Of a stretch of 64,000 bases of DNA, positions 8,769 through 17,412 are shown piece by piece. The notes beneath the pieces are model-generated. The model did no database searches, was not told the DNA's origin, and saw only the letters and a program-made list of their open reading frames with translations. Source of the stretch: VFMC01 sp963791635 (GTDB lineage: Bacteria; Actinomycetota; Acidimicrobiia; Acidimicrobiales; Ilumatobacteraceae); contig CAWBTC010000005.1 in NCBI GenBank assembly GCA_963791635.1, positions 1,550,001 to 1,614,000 of the forward strand. Direction: 5' to 3'. Numbering within the stretch: the stretch's first letter is position 1; each line of letters starts with the position of its first letter. Made by a program: the position numbers and the translations under genes.

Positions 8769-8860
8769 ATGGTTCGCACGTTAGATCTCACTCCGAGGGC
8801 CGGGCGCTGAGTCGCGGTCGACTCCGCAGATCACGTGTGCTGCGATGCGGCGGCGACATC
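8769..8860 (+). pseudogene. Decayed copy 1 of the DUF5678-like small gene
   Basis: The ATG and first codons (MVRTLDLTPRAGR) match the intact copy at 15347. The Trp codon after GR is TGA here, and matching sequence (VAVDSADHVCCDA) continues in frame after the stop and then ends abruptly. The shared upstream motif AACGGGT-GGTTCCGC is also present. It is a truncated relic. Confidence 0.7.
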
Positions 8861-8913
8861 TATCGTCAGAGGTTCAGGCGCCGTTCCTGGTGTTCGCGTG
8901 AGAAGGTGACGAC

Positions 8914-9324
8914 ATGGGTGCCGAGTTCGGCGAGCTCCATCACGTAGAGATCTGGGTCGCGGATCTTGCGTCTGCTTCTCGGTCGTGGGGTTGGCTGCTG
9001 GCCCGACTGGGCTACGCACCGTTTCAGGACTGGCCGAAAGGTCGGAGCTGGCGTCTGGGCGCGACCTACCTCGTCGTCGAGGAGTCACCGGCGCTGACAG
9101 CTGACGAACACGATCGGTGTCGTCCTGGTCTGAACCATCTCGCGTTCCACGCAGGCACGCGAGCCGACGTTGATCGCCTCACCTCTGAGGCCGAGTCGAA
9201 CGGCTGGACCCTGATGTTCGCTGACCGCCACCCATTCGCGGGAGGGGATGAACATTACGCCGCCTATCTCGAGAATGCCGACGGCTTCGAGATCGAGCTC
9301 TGCGCAGCCTCCGACGAGGACTGA
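8914..9324 (+). CDS. Glyoxalase/VOC-family protein
   Basis: The 136-residue protein is one VOC module: a first beta strand LHHVEIWVADL with a metal-type His, a central segment LNHLAFHA giving a second His, and the closing strand YLENADGFEIEL with a terminal Glu. These positions match the metal ligands of glyoxalase I/bleomycin-resistance folds, which work as dimers of such modules. The substrate cannot be predicted. The AGAAGGTGAC before the ATG at 8914 is a reasonable ribosome site. The gene stands alone. Confidence 0.85.
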   Translation: MGAEFGELHHVEIWVADLASASRSWGWLLARLGYAPFQDWPKGRSWRLGATYLVVEESPALTADEHDRCRPGLNHLAFHAGTRADVDRLTSEAESNGWTLMFADRHPFAGGDEHYAAYLENADGFEIELCAASDED

Positions 9325-9441
9325 GAGACGCTCCGGTCGGCCCTGCTGGCGCCGACTCGCTGCCACCAACCGCGGGGTCGTGGCGGTGAGAACCCGCGAG
9401 TCTCTTGGAACCAGGGGAACGTGTGGTGTGTCGGTGGTGGT

Positions 9442-9825
9442 ATGAGGATCGTGGATGAGCGAGGTGTCGGTGCGCCGGCCAGCTTCGATGAGTGGTTCAT
9501 CGTGGTCTGGCCGAGGGCGTTCCGGCTGGCTGCGTTCATGACCCATGACGCCCAGGCCGGTGAGGATGTGGCGCAGGACGTGCTGTTCCAGATGTCTCGG
9601 CGTTGGAGTTCGATCGAACGACCGGACGCCTACTTGCAGCGGGCCTTGACCAACGCCTGCCGGAACTGGTCGCGGCACTCGCGCATCGCCGAATCGAAGC
9701 TGCGTCTGATCGTCCCGGCCGAGGCGACGGAGCTTGCCTTCGACGACCTCGCCGATGCGGTGGCGAGGTTGCCGTTTCGGCAGCGGGCCGTCGTGGTGCT
9801 CCGGTACTACGGCGATCTCTCAGCC
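9442..9825 (+). pseudogene. ECF (SigE-like) sigma factor truncated by an IS remnant
   Basis: From ATG 9442 the frame encodes sigma region 2 (FDEWFIVVWPRAFRLAAFMT, then GEDVAQDVLFQMSRRW) and the beginning of region 4 (LPFRQRAVVVLRYYGDLS). After this the expected EAEIAxxLG helix-turn-helix is missing, and unrelated codons run to a stop at 9873. The break coincides with the left side of the IS1380-type fragment. Without region 4.2 it cannot recognise -35 elements, so it is almost certainly non-functional. Confidence 0.8.
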
Positions 9826-10270
9826 TCGATCCACCGATTGGGGTCGGGTGATGTGATGCGCGTATCCGCGTGAAAGGTCTCCTGGGCTGGGACGATGTTG
9901 GTTCCTACACCGCAACGTCAACCAACCCGAGGAGACACTTTCAGTGACGCGAGTATCGCATGCGCTCGACCGGATCGACGCGACCTTTGATGACCCGAAC
10001 CTGGTCGCTGACGCCGGGCTGTTGCTGGTGGCGACGCTGTCGCAACATCTCGGCTTGGAAGCGTTGATCAACGCGACGGTCCGTCTGACCGGTCGGGTTG
10101 GTGGCGCACGTCCTGGCCGCAAGGTGCTCACGTTGGTGCATGCGATGTGCGCGGGGAGCTCGCACATCGATCACACGAACATGCTCCGCGCCGGCGCGAC
10201 ATCGGGCGTGTTGGGGCATCGGGTGATGGCCCCATCGACGATCGGGACGTTCCTGCGAGCGTTCACGTTC
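9826..10270 (+). mobile_element. Remnant of an IS1380-family insertion sequence
   Basis: The segment holds the IS left side (non-coding, with GGTCTCCTGGG and AGGAGAC flanking the leader) and the first third of a transposase gene. It joins a truncated sigma factor on the left to a truncated toxin gene on the right. The right IS end is absent. Both flanking genes are cut, so a deletion extending from the IS probably removed the rest of the transposase and the intervening DNA. The left boundary is placed where sigma-factor similarity ends and is approximate. Confidence 0.75.
9944..10270 (+). pseudogene. IS1380-family transposase, N-terminal fragment
   Basis: From the GTG at 9944 about 109 codons match the conserved IS1380 transposase start: FDDPNLVADAGLLL, LTLVHAMCAGSSHIDH, LRAGATSGVLGHRV and PSTIGTFLRAF. 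The DDE catalytic residues lie further on and are missing, because similarity stops at 10270 where toxin sequence begins on the other strand. It is not functional. Confidence 0.85.
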
Positions 10271-10392
10271 TGGCCACCCACCAACGACCCCTGCGTCGGT
10301 TCGAGTCGTTGGGACAGCGCGAGGATCACGTCCCAGAGCCGGCGCTGCTCGGCCGCCATCGGCGGCATCACGACCTCGCCGAGACAATCCAT
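10271..10392 (-). pseudogene. Truncated AbiEii-like nucleotidyltransferase toxin (N-terminus only)
   Basis: The ATG at 10392 overlaps the antitoxin stop (TGATG). About 41 residues remain, reading EQRRLWDVILALSQRLE then SLVGGQ. This matches the entry helix and the (K/V)GG nucleotide-binding turn of AbiEii-type nucleotidyltransferase toxins. The frame then runs into antisense IS1380 sequence. Catalytic Asp residues are lost, so the antitoxin gene upstream is orphaned. Confidence 0.6.
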
Positions 10393-11099
10393 CAACTCTC
10401 ACCCCCCATCGCCAGCGTTGCGATGCGCCCGGACAGGAACTCCATGGCTGCCGCACGCACCCGAGCGTCCTCGTGTACGCCGAGCAGCACTGCCGTCACG
10501 ACCCGTTGCACCCGAACGTCATCGAGCCGGACGGCGAGTTCTGTCCGCACGATGTGGACGACGACATTGGCCGACACATCGGCGGCACGCGCCCCGGCCT
10601 CCACTCGGACCCGGGCGATGTCGATCGACGCGAGACAGACGTGCACGACATGGTCGTCTTGTGCGAAGGCCTCCAGGTCGTCGCTGATGAGACGGATCGC
10701 CGACTCGGCCGTGGCGAAGATGCCAGCCGTTCCTGTCAACCGATCGAGCCGGGACACCGGAACGCGCCAACGCTCCGAGATGAACAGTTCCCTCGACCGA
10801 CGCAGCACGTCCATCGCGTCACCGCTGCGCACACTCCGGCGGAGGCGCGACATCTCGCTGTCCGACAGCCCGCCATCGGACCTCCCAGCGAGCAGCAGCA
10901 GCGCAGCGAACGCGACTCGCGGCGCCCAGGCACGACCTCTGTCGAGCTCGAGACGGCGTCGCCGATGCACGCTGCCGGCTTCGACGAGCCAGGTGTTGCC
11001 GATCCGACGGCCATCGAGCAACTGCTCGCGCAACAGCCGTCGCACCTCTGTGTCCGACACACCCAGAAGGGCAGCGGCGTCGGCTGTCGTGATGTCCAT
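10392..11099 (-). CDS. Helix-turn-helix antitoxin-like regulator
   Basis: This 235-residue protein begins with a MerR/excisionase-type helix-turn-helix (TADAAALLGVSDTEVRRLLR, then GRRIGNTWLVE). An all-helical C-terminal region follows, containing ISERWRVPVSRLDRL. AAGGAG lies six bases before the ATG. Its stop overlaps the start of a truncated nucleotidyltransferase toxin, so it was probably the antitoxin of that operon. The perfect 40-base palindrome just upstream overlaps a TTGACA-17-GAGTAT promoter and is the likely autoregulatory operator. Confidence 0.7.
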   Translation of the reverse strand: MDITTADAAALLGVSDTEVRRLLREQLLDGRRIGNTWLVEAGSVHRRRRLELDRGRAWAPRVAFAALLLLAGRSDGGLSDSEMSRLRRSVRSGDAMDVLRRSRELFISERWRVPVSRLDRLTGTAGIFATAESAIRLISDDLEAFAQDDHVVHVCLASIDIARVRVEAGARAADVSANVVVHIVRTELAVRLDDVRVQRVVTAVLLGVHEDARVRAAAMEFLSGRIATLAMGGES

Positions 11100-11108
11100 G
11101 CTCCACTC

Positions 11109-11148
11109 CTTGACACAAATACTCCGTCATCGGAGTATTTGTGTCAAG
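11109..11148. promoter_or_regulatory. Perfect palindromic operator overlapping a symmetric promoter
   Basis: Two 18-base arms (CTTGACACAAATACTCCG and its exact complement) flank a 4-base centre. Each strand reads TTGACA, 17 bases, GAGTAT, so the same palindrome offers a -35/-10 pair in both directions: leftward to the antitoxin at 11099 and rightward to the oxidoreductase at 11241. The A/T content of the arms stands out from the GC-rich surroundings. A dimeric repressor bound here would block both promoters. Confidence 0.75.
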
Positions 11149-11240
11149 TGTGCCCGGCCGGAACGGGGACAGCAGAGCGAGTCAGGAGACCGCATGGCCG
11201 GAAGAGCAGACGGGAGCTGGTCCGTCTACTGTCGGCGTCC

Positions 11241-12215
11241 ATGAGAGCTGTCGTGTGTCGGACGTTCGGGCGTCCTGAGGCCCTGGTCGTCGAGGAGATG
11301 GATGACCCGATCGCCGGTGACGGCCAACTGTTGATCGAGGTGAAGGCGGCGGCGGTCACGTTCCCCGACACCCTGATGCTCGAAGACAAGTACCAGTACC
11401 ATCCAACGCCGCCATACATCCCAGGCGGCGAGGCCGCCGGTGTCGTCGCTGCAGTCGGCGACGGCGTGTCCGGCTGGTCGGTCGGCGACCGTGTCGTCGG
11501 CGGGTTCGGCACGACCGGCGCCTACGCCGAGCTGATCTCGATTCCTGCCGCGGGCGCCCGCCGGCTCCCGGACTCGGTCGACTTCGCTGTCGCCGCCGGA
11601 CTGAACTACGCGTACGGCACGACGCTCTACGCCCTGAAGCACCGGGCGAACATGCAGCCGGGCGAGACGCTGCTGGTGCTCGGCGCCGGGGGCGCACTCG
11701 GCGTCTCTGCGGTGGAGATCGGCAAGCTCATGGGCGCACGGGTGATCGCTGCGGCATCGACCGAGGAGAAGCTCGACCTGTGCCGCGAACGAGGCGCAGA
11801 CGAGACCATCAACTACGCCACCGAGAACCTCAAAGAACGCGCCAAGGAGCTGACGAACGGTCGGGGCATCGACGTCGTCTACGACGCAGTGGGCGGCGAC
11901 AAGGCCGAGCAGGCACTGCGGGCGATCGGTTGGGAGGGCCGGTTCCTCGTGATCGGGTTCGCCGGCGGCATCCCGTCGATCCCACTCAACCTGGCGCTGC
12001 TCAAGAGCTGCCAGATCGTCGGCGTCTTCTACGGCGCGATGACCGCCCGCCAACCCGAACTGAACGCCGAGATCAGCAGTGAACTGATCCGATTGGTCGC
12101 GTCCGGTGATCTCCGACCCCACGTGTCGGCGCGCTACCCGCTCGAGCGGGCGGGCGAGGCCCTTCGTTCGCTGACGAATCGCACCGCGATCGGCAAGGTC
12201 GTCATCACACCCTGA
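11241..12215 (+). CDS. Quinone-oxidoreductase-type zinc-less alcohol dehydrogenase (MDR family)
   Basis: The ATG at 11241 gives 324 residues. The GroES-like N-terminal half contains PYIPGGEAAGVV and GDRVVGG. The Rossmann half contains LVLGAGGALGVSAVEIGKLM and later GRFLVIGFAGG. The zinc ligands of true alcohol dehydrogenases are absent, as in NADPH:quinone oxidoreductases and enoyl reductases of the MDR superfamily. It stands alone and may use the symmetric promoter at 11109-11148. Confidence 0.9.
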   Translation: MRAVVCRTFGRPEALVVEEMDDPIAGDGQLLIEVKAAAVTFPDTLMLEDKYQYHPTPPYIPGGEAAGVVAAVGDGVSGWSVGDRVVGGFGTTGAYAELISIPAAGARRLPDSVDFAVAAGLNYAYGTTLYALKHRANMQPGETLLVLGAGGALGVSAVEIGKLMGARVIAAASTEEKLDLCRERGADETINYATENLKERAKELTNGRGIDVVYDAVGGDKAEQALRAIGWEGRFLVIGFAGGIPSIPLNLALLKSCQIVGVFYGAMTARQPELNAEISSELIRLVASGDLRPHVSARYPLERAGEALRSLTNRTAIGKVVITP

Positions 12216-12248
12216 CCTGCCGAGCGGCCGTGCCCGCGATTCGAGTGA

Positions 12249-13754
12249 TCATCGCGATGCGAAGGCGCTCAGCACCGGGTGCCAGCGCTCCACCTCGTCG
12301 GGGCCGGTGAGGTCCGCCGGGGCGACGAACACCGTCGACACACCCTGCTCGACCATGCGCTCATAGCGACTGATCAGATCGGCAGCCGTCCCCGCGCCAC
12401 GCGTGCGGGCGAAGGTTTCGGCCGACGTACGGCCTCGCACACGCTCCACCAGTGTCGCGGCGTGCTCGCGGTCGGTGCCGAGCACCGGCAAGTCGAGCAC
12501 AGTGACCGGCTTGCCTGCCATCGCGATGCGCGCCTGGTCGACGAATGCGGGTGGCACGTTGCACGCGTCACCGAGCCGAGCAGCGACCTCCAGCAGACGC
12601 CGGCCGCGCCCACCGACGATGATCGGGAGGGCGCCCTGCGGACGTGGGTAGCAGGTCGTCTCCGGCAACGCGACGAGTGCTCCGTCGTACGCCTTCGTGC
12701 CCGGCGCCCACAATGCGCGCATGGTCTCGATGCAGCGTTCGAGATCGGCGACGCGCTGCGAACCGGGCGCGAACGGCATACCGAACGCTGCGTGCTCCCG
12801 TTCCCACCATCCTGCGCCGACACCGCAGAACGCCCGCCCGCCCGTCAGGACATCGAGGGTCGCCGCCTGCTTCGCGAGCCGCCCGGCGAGATGAGCGGAG
12901 GCCGGACTGACGAGCGTGCCGAGCCGCAATGAGGTGGGCAGCCCTGCCAGCAAACCGAGGGTCACCCACGGCTCGGGGATCGGATCCCATGCCCGGCCGA
13001 CCTGCGGGATCTGGATCAGGTGGTCCATCAGCGCCATTCCGCTGAACCCGGCAGCCGCTGCCGCTTCGGCGATCGACCGGAGCCAGCCCGCGGGATCGTC
13101 ACCCCACGTGAACCGCGACACCTGCAACACGAAGTCGAGACGCGGTGGTACATCCGCCGCCGCCGGACCGTCCACCAGCACGGCCGTAGCCGACGATGCC
13201 GCAGATGCCGCAGTCGTCGTGACGCTGATGACCCGGTCCCAGCCCTCTGCCGCCAACTCGGCGTGCACATCGCCCATCCGACGCAACTGCGACGTGAGGG
13301 CAGGCGCTGGCACCGGCACGGCACGCTCGCGGTTGCGCGCACGACACAGGGCGGGATCGGTGTCGAACACCACCGCAAGAGCGGTCAGCCCGACCCGCTG
13401 TGCCTGGTCGAGCACGAGACGCCGTCGAGACGGGTCGAGCCCGAGCGTGTCGACCACGGTCGTCAGCCGACGCGACGTCCGCGCTGCCACGATCAGGTCG
13501 AGTGCAGCGAACGCATCGTCGCTCGCCCCGAGGTCGTGCCGGCTCGATCCGACGATGCCGCGCAGATCGTCCGACGACACGATCTCACTCGCCCGGAGGC
13601 GCTCACCCGCCCACGTCGACTTCCCCGCCCCCGACGCACCGACGAGCATCACCAGCACGGCCTCGTCGAGCCCGAACACGCCGGCGCGCTCATCCACCCC
13701 CGGATCGTCCCACACCCGCGATGAGACAGCGATGTCGCGAACTGTCGAGGTCAC
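12249..13754 (-). CDS. Fusion of a P-loop kinase-like domain and an LLM flavin-dependent oxidoreductase
   Basis: The protein (about 501 residues from the GTG at 13754; other starts are possible up to 13859) has two domains. Residues about 35-185 form a P-loop nucleotide-kinase-like module with Walker A VGASGAGKST, SSDDLRG and the lid-like RARNRERAVPVP, as in polynucleotide-kinase relatives. The remainder is a luciferase-like monooxygenase (F420/FMN type) with MALMDHL, GLLAGLPTSLRLGTLVS, GVGAGWWEREH and LPIIVGGRG. Neither substrate is evident. The fused kinase may modify or couple to the cofactor-dependent enzyme, which is speculation. Confidence 0.8.
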   Translation of the reverse strand: MTSTVRDIAVSSRVWDDPGVDERAGVFGLDEAVLVMLVGASGAGKSTWAGERLRASEIVSSDDLRGIVGSSRHDLGASDDAFAALDLIVAARTSRRLTTVVDTLGLDPSRRRLVLDQAQRVGLTALAVVFDTDPALCRARNRERAVPVPAPALTSQLRRMGDVHAELAAEGWDRVISVTTTAASAASSATAVLVDGPAAADVPPRLDFVLQVSRFTWGDDPAGWLRSIAEAAAAAGFSGMALMDHLIQIPQVGRAWDPIPEPWVTLGLLAGLPTSLRLGTLVSPASAHLAGRLAKQAATLDVLTGGRAFCGVGAGWWEREHAAFGMPFAPGSQRVADLERCIETMRALWAPGTKAYDGALVALPETTCYPRPQGALPIIVGGRGRRLLEVAARLGDACNVPPAFVDQARIAMAGKPVTVLDLPVLGTDREHAATLVERVRGRTSAETFARTRGAGTAADLISRYERMVEQGVSTVFVAPADLTGPDEVERWHPVLSAFASR

Positions 13755-13903
13755 TCGACCAGTGCGACGCACGGGTGCGGCGACACTGCCACGTAGCCCC
13801 GGCTGCCCGACGAAGACGCCGTCCGCTGGCCGTCGCCCCGAGCGGATCTGCAGGTGCACCCTCCACGGCGATCGCGTCGAGCCCGGCCTGTCAGGATGGT
13901 GCC

Positions 13904-15265
13904 ATGACCGAACTTGGTGTCGACCCCCGTATGGACCGATCTCATACTCCGTGGTACCTCGAAGGGAACTTCGGTCCCGTCTTCGACGAAGTCACCGAGG
14001 TCGATCTGCGAGTCACGGGTTCCATCCCGCCGTCGCTGTCGGGCCGCTACCTGCGCACCGGATCCAATCCGCCCTCGGGGATGTCGAGTCACTGGTTCGC
14101 CGGCGACGGAATGGTGCACGGAGTCCGCCTCGATGCCGGCAAGGCCGTCTGGTATCGCAACCGGTACGTACAGACCACCAAGTTCACGAGGGGGTTGGAC
14201 GCGGGCGACCCGAACGTGTTCCTCGACCCGACAGCCAGCTCGGCGAACACGAGTGTGCTCGCCCATGCCGGACGGATCTGGGCGCTGGAAGAACTCCACC
14301 TTCCGTACGAGCTGAGCCCTGAACTCGACACGTTCGGCAGTGACGACTTCGGCGGCAAGCTGACGACGGCGTTCACCGCGCACCCGAAGCTGTGCCCCCA
14401 GACCGGAGAGCTGCACTTCTTCGGCTACTCCCCGCTCCCGCCCTACCTGACGTACCACGTGCTCGACGCCAGCGGAGCGCTCGTCCACTCTGCCGAGATC
14501 ACCGTGCCGAAGGGCACGATGATGCACGACTTCATGATCACCCGCGACCACGCCATCTTCATGGACCTGCCGATCGTGTTCGATCTGTCGAACCCGGAGT
14601 CGCCGATCGGGTGGGACGACACCTACGGCGCCCGCATCGGCATCATGCCTCGCATGGGGACGAACGCGGACATCCGCTGGTTCGAGATCGACCCGTGCTA
14701 CGTGTTCCACCCCCTCAACGCGTACGTGGAGAACGACGTGGTGGTCTGCGACGTCGGTCGTCACGCATCGATGTCGATGGAACCCGAGGTGTGGACCCCA
14801 CCCGCACACCTGCACCGGTGGACGTTCGACCTGGCATCGGGTGTCGTCGACGAACAGCGGATCGACGAGAAGACTCATGCCTTCTCGCGCGTCGATGACC
14901 GGGTCGTCGGCCTTCCCCATCGATACGGCTGGGGTGTGAGCCACCGCGACGGCAGCGACACGACCCTTCGTGAACCCGGAGTCGTCGTGAAGTGGGATGT
15001 CGTCACCGGCACGCAGACCACCTACGACCTCGGCCCCGACGCATTCCCGAGTGAGTTCGTCTTCGTGCAGGACGACGATGCTGCTGGCGAGGACGAGGGT
15101 TGGGCGATCGGCTTCGTCTACAACGCGTCCCATGACTCCTCCGACCTCGTCATCCTCGATGCATCGGCGCCCGGCAGCGAGCCGGTCGCCCGGATCCATC
15201 TCCCGCAACGTGTGCCGTTCGGCTTCCACGGCAGCTGGGTCGACGATTCAGCCCTCCCCGCCTGA
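13904..15265 (+). CDS. Carotenoid cleavage dioxygenase family protein
   Basis: This 453-residue protein has the retinal pigment epithelial membrane protein/carotenoid oxygenase pattern. The four iron-ligand histidines are visible: His160 (TAHPK), His208 (MMHDF), His269 (VFHPLNA) and His442 (GFHGSW). GRYLRTGSNPP and HWFAGDGMVHG near the start are also typical. These enzymes cleave carotenoids, apocarotenoids or lignin-derived stilbenes with Fe(II) and O2; the substrate cannot be assigned. A lycopene-cyclase-like gene lies about 47 kb away, so carotenoids are plausible in this organism. Confidence 0.9.
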   Translation: MTELGVDPRMDRSHTPWYLEGNFGPVFDEVTEVDLRVTGSIPPSLSGRYLRTGSNPPSGMSSHWFAGDGMVHGVRLDAGKAVWYRNRYVQTTKFTRGLDAGDPNVFLDPTASSANTSVLAHAGRIWALEELHLPYELSPELDTFGSDDFGGKLTTAFTAHPKLCPQTGELHFFGYSPLPPYLTYHVLDASGALVHSAEITVPKGTMMHDFMITRDHAIFMDLPIVFDLSNPESPIGWDDTYGARIGIMPRMGTNADIRWFEIDPCYVFHPLNAYVENDVVVCDVGRHASMSMEPEVWTPPAHLHRWTFDLASGVVDEQRIDEKTHAFSRVDDRVVGLPHRYGWGVSHRDGSDTTLREPGVVVKWDVVTGTQTTYDLGPDAFPSEFVFVQDDDAAGEDEGWAIGFVYNASHDSSDLVILDASAPGSEPVARIHLPQRVPFGFHGSWVDDSALPA

Positions 15266-15346
15266 CGACCGACCTCCGGCCCGCACCGACGGGAGTGACC
15301 AGGCGACCCGCTCGAGCGCGTTGCATGCAACGGGTAGGTTCCGCCC

Positions 15347-15535
15347 ATGGCTCGCACTTTGGAACTCACGCCGTGGGCGGGGGGCTGGGTCGCGCTCGAC
15401 TCCACGGATCACGTGTGCTGCGATGCTCCGACGTTGGCCGAACTCCTCGACACCTTGGCCACCGCTGGTCTCGGTGACGTCGAAGTGATGCGCGCCCCAG
15501 GCCCCGATGAGCCGGTGGTCTACGGACTCGGCTGA
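15347..15535 (+). CDS. DUF5678-like small protein (intact copy 2)
   Basis: The 62-residue protein reads WAGGWVALDS near its start, then a Cys pair (HVCCDAPTLAELLDTL) and ends VMRAPGPDEPVVYGLG. The W.AL......A.TL.ELL...G...V.V.R.P.PDEPV layout resembles DUF5678 proteins, often small partners in toxin-antitoxin-like settings. Two decayed relatives lie at 8769 and 19600, each preceded by a similar AACGGG...TCC motif. It overlaps the tail of a long antisense frame, but conservation across the copies shows this frame is the coding one. Confidence 0.7.
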   Translation: MARTLELTPWAGGWVALDSTDHVCCDAPTLAELLDTLATAGLGDVEVMRAPGPDEPVVYGLG

Positions 15536-15635
15536 CGCCAAGCACGACAACCGATGTCGCGTCGACGCAGCCCTCGCCCCCACCGGCACGTGGTAGACGG
15601 ACTCACGGGTGATCGCGACTCGCTCCCGGACGACC

Positions 15636-16053
15636 TCATCGTGCGCCGAAGCGCTGCTCGAACTCTGACGGTGTCATCACGGGTGGTTGTTGGGATTTCC
15701 ACTCGAGCAGGTCCTTGTCTCCGGACACGATGAGCACAACATCGTTCGCTCGCGCAACGCGGTGAGGTAGTCGTCTTCGGGATCGCGGTCTCGGCGTCGA
15801 TTCTGACGGGATCGTCGACGAGATCGACGAGCGTTGCGATCGTGTCGACGAACAACGTCGCGCTCTTGAGACTGATCCACTTGCGGAGCCGAGGGCGGGT
15901 GGTGAGGACCTCGCGGATCTCATCGAGCAGTGCTGGGCACATCACGACCTCGAAGCTCGCCGTGCCGGTCAACCACGACTGGACGATGCGATGCGACGCA
16001 CCACGCTGAATCGCGGCCGACACGAACACGTTGGCATCGACAACGACCAGCAC
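15636..16053 (-). pseudogene. PIN-domain toxin (VapC-like), two frameshifts
   Basis: The start (MLVVVDANVFVSAAIQRGAS) carries the first PIN Asp. The middle (DPEDDYLTAL) and end (ARANDVVLIVSGDKDLLEW) carry the other acidic residues but lie in three different frames, with shifts near 15783 and 15756. Each would be repaired by one added base, giving about 139 residues. PIN proteins are RNases that act as toxins. The neighbouring gene 15 bases upstream is its expected partner. Confidence 0.75.
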
Positions 16054-16068
16054 GGCTGTCGAGGTCGG

Positions 16069-16386
16069 TCAGCTCGTGACGCCACGACGGCGCACGGCTC
16101 GGACTTCTTCGACCGCGAGATCGAGCGCATCGTCTTCGGCGAGTGAGCTGTTGGCATCGACGTTGTCGGCCAACGCAGCGCGCGTCGCCGCGGTGAAGGC
16201 CTCCCAGGCCGACTGGCGGGAGACGCCGAGAGCGTCGCCGATCTGTTGCCATGATGCGCCAGCCGCTCGGGCGGAGATCACCTGCTCGCGTCGAATGCGC
16301 TCGAGTTCGTGCTCGCTCTCGGTCAGCACGCGAAGGGCTGCCAATGGATCCTGGGGAAGGTCTTTGGCTGCCACGAGCACGCTCAC
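16069..16386 (-). CDS. Helix-turn-helix protein, probable antitoxin of the PIN toxin
   Basis: This 105-residue protein has a central helix-turn-helix (ISARAAGASWQQIGDALGVS then RQSAWEAF) and an acidic C-terminal stretch. It precedes the PIN gene by 15 bases on the same strand, the standard antitoxin-toxin order. Such proteins commonly bind their own promoter. The partner toxin is frameshifted in this sequence. Confidence 0.7.
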   Translation of the reverse strand: MSVLVAAKDLPQDPLAALRVLTESEHELERIRREQVISARAAGASWQQIGDALGVSRQSAWEAFTAATRAALADNVDANSSLAEDDALDLAVEEVRAVRRRGVTS

Positions 16387-16558
16387 GTCGTCAGGTTAAC
16401 CTGACAACGGCGTCACGGCAACGCCCGTCGTCCAGCTCCACCGCACGACACCTCACCGGCGGGCCACCTCGGCTCAACGAGCGCTGCCACCTACCGCCGG
16501 ACCTGCGCCGGTCGCAGGTTGCTTGCGGCCGGCGATCGGGCTCTGTGAGCATGACCGG

Positions 16559-17363
16559 GTGACTGAGCAGGAGGCCGATCTCGAGTTGGTCGTGAGCCTC
16601 GGCGATCTCGCCGACGAGCTCACCATGGAATCGTGGCGGTCAAGCGGGCTCTCGACACACAGCAAGTCGGACGGCAGCCCGGTCACTGCGGTCGACATCG
16701 AGGTGGAGCGGAGGCTTCGGGACTACGTTCTCGGGACGCATCCACACGATGGCTTCGTGAGCGAGGAACTGGGGGTGACGGTCGGGACCTCGGGCCGGTG
16801 CTGGTACGTCGACGGCACGACGGCCTACGCAGACGGCCGTTCGGAGTGGTCAACGCTCATTGCACTCACCGATCCCGGTGGGCTACGTCAGGGCCTGTGT
16901 ACGGGCCCTGCTCTCGGCAAGCGCTGGTACGTGGAAACCAGCGGTCAGGCCGTCAGGACTGAATCGCGCGGCCAGACCGGGCGACGTCCAGGTCTCAGCG
17001 ACATCCCCAGGGTCGGCTGAGAGTGTCGCTTGCTGGCCCCCGGCCCATCAAATCGGCCCTCACGTGTCGGACCACGCGAGAAACCGCCTCGACGAACTGA
17101 CCGCAGGCCGGTCGACACGCCCGTCGTGGGGCGCCGGGGTTCCCAACGCCGCGATGTTGGTTGCTGAGGGCGCGCTCGACGGATTCGTGCTCGTCGGAGG
17201 AGGGCCATGGGATCACGCGGCCGCAGCAGCAATCGTGGTCGCCGCTGGCGGAGCCTGGTCGGCGTTGTCCGGCCGCCGGGATCTCCACGCGTCCGACATT
17301 GTGCTGACAAATGGGAGCATCCACGATTGGCTGCTCGGACAGCTCGAGCCAGAGAACGGATGA
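16559..17363 (+). pseudogene. Inositol-monophosphatase/HisN-like phosphatase, frameshifted
   Basis: From GTG 16559 the first frame has STHSKSDGSPVTAVD (substrate loop), GFVSEELG (metal Glu) and WYVDGTTAYADG (the DGT core of the Li-sensitive phosphatase motif). It is lost around 16960-17000. The C-terminal part continues in another frame, from about VSDHARNRLDEL to the TGA at 17363, with the second signature GGGPWDHAAAAAI. Together these make a protein of about 267 residues of the IMPase/histidinol-phosphatase superfamily. It is a pseudogene or an assembly indel. Confidence 0.75.
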
Positions 17364-17412
17364 AGATCGAGGATGAGACGACCCGATGCGTGAGGCGATC
17401 TAGCCTCGATCT

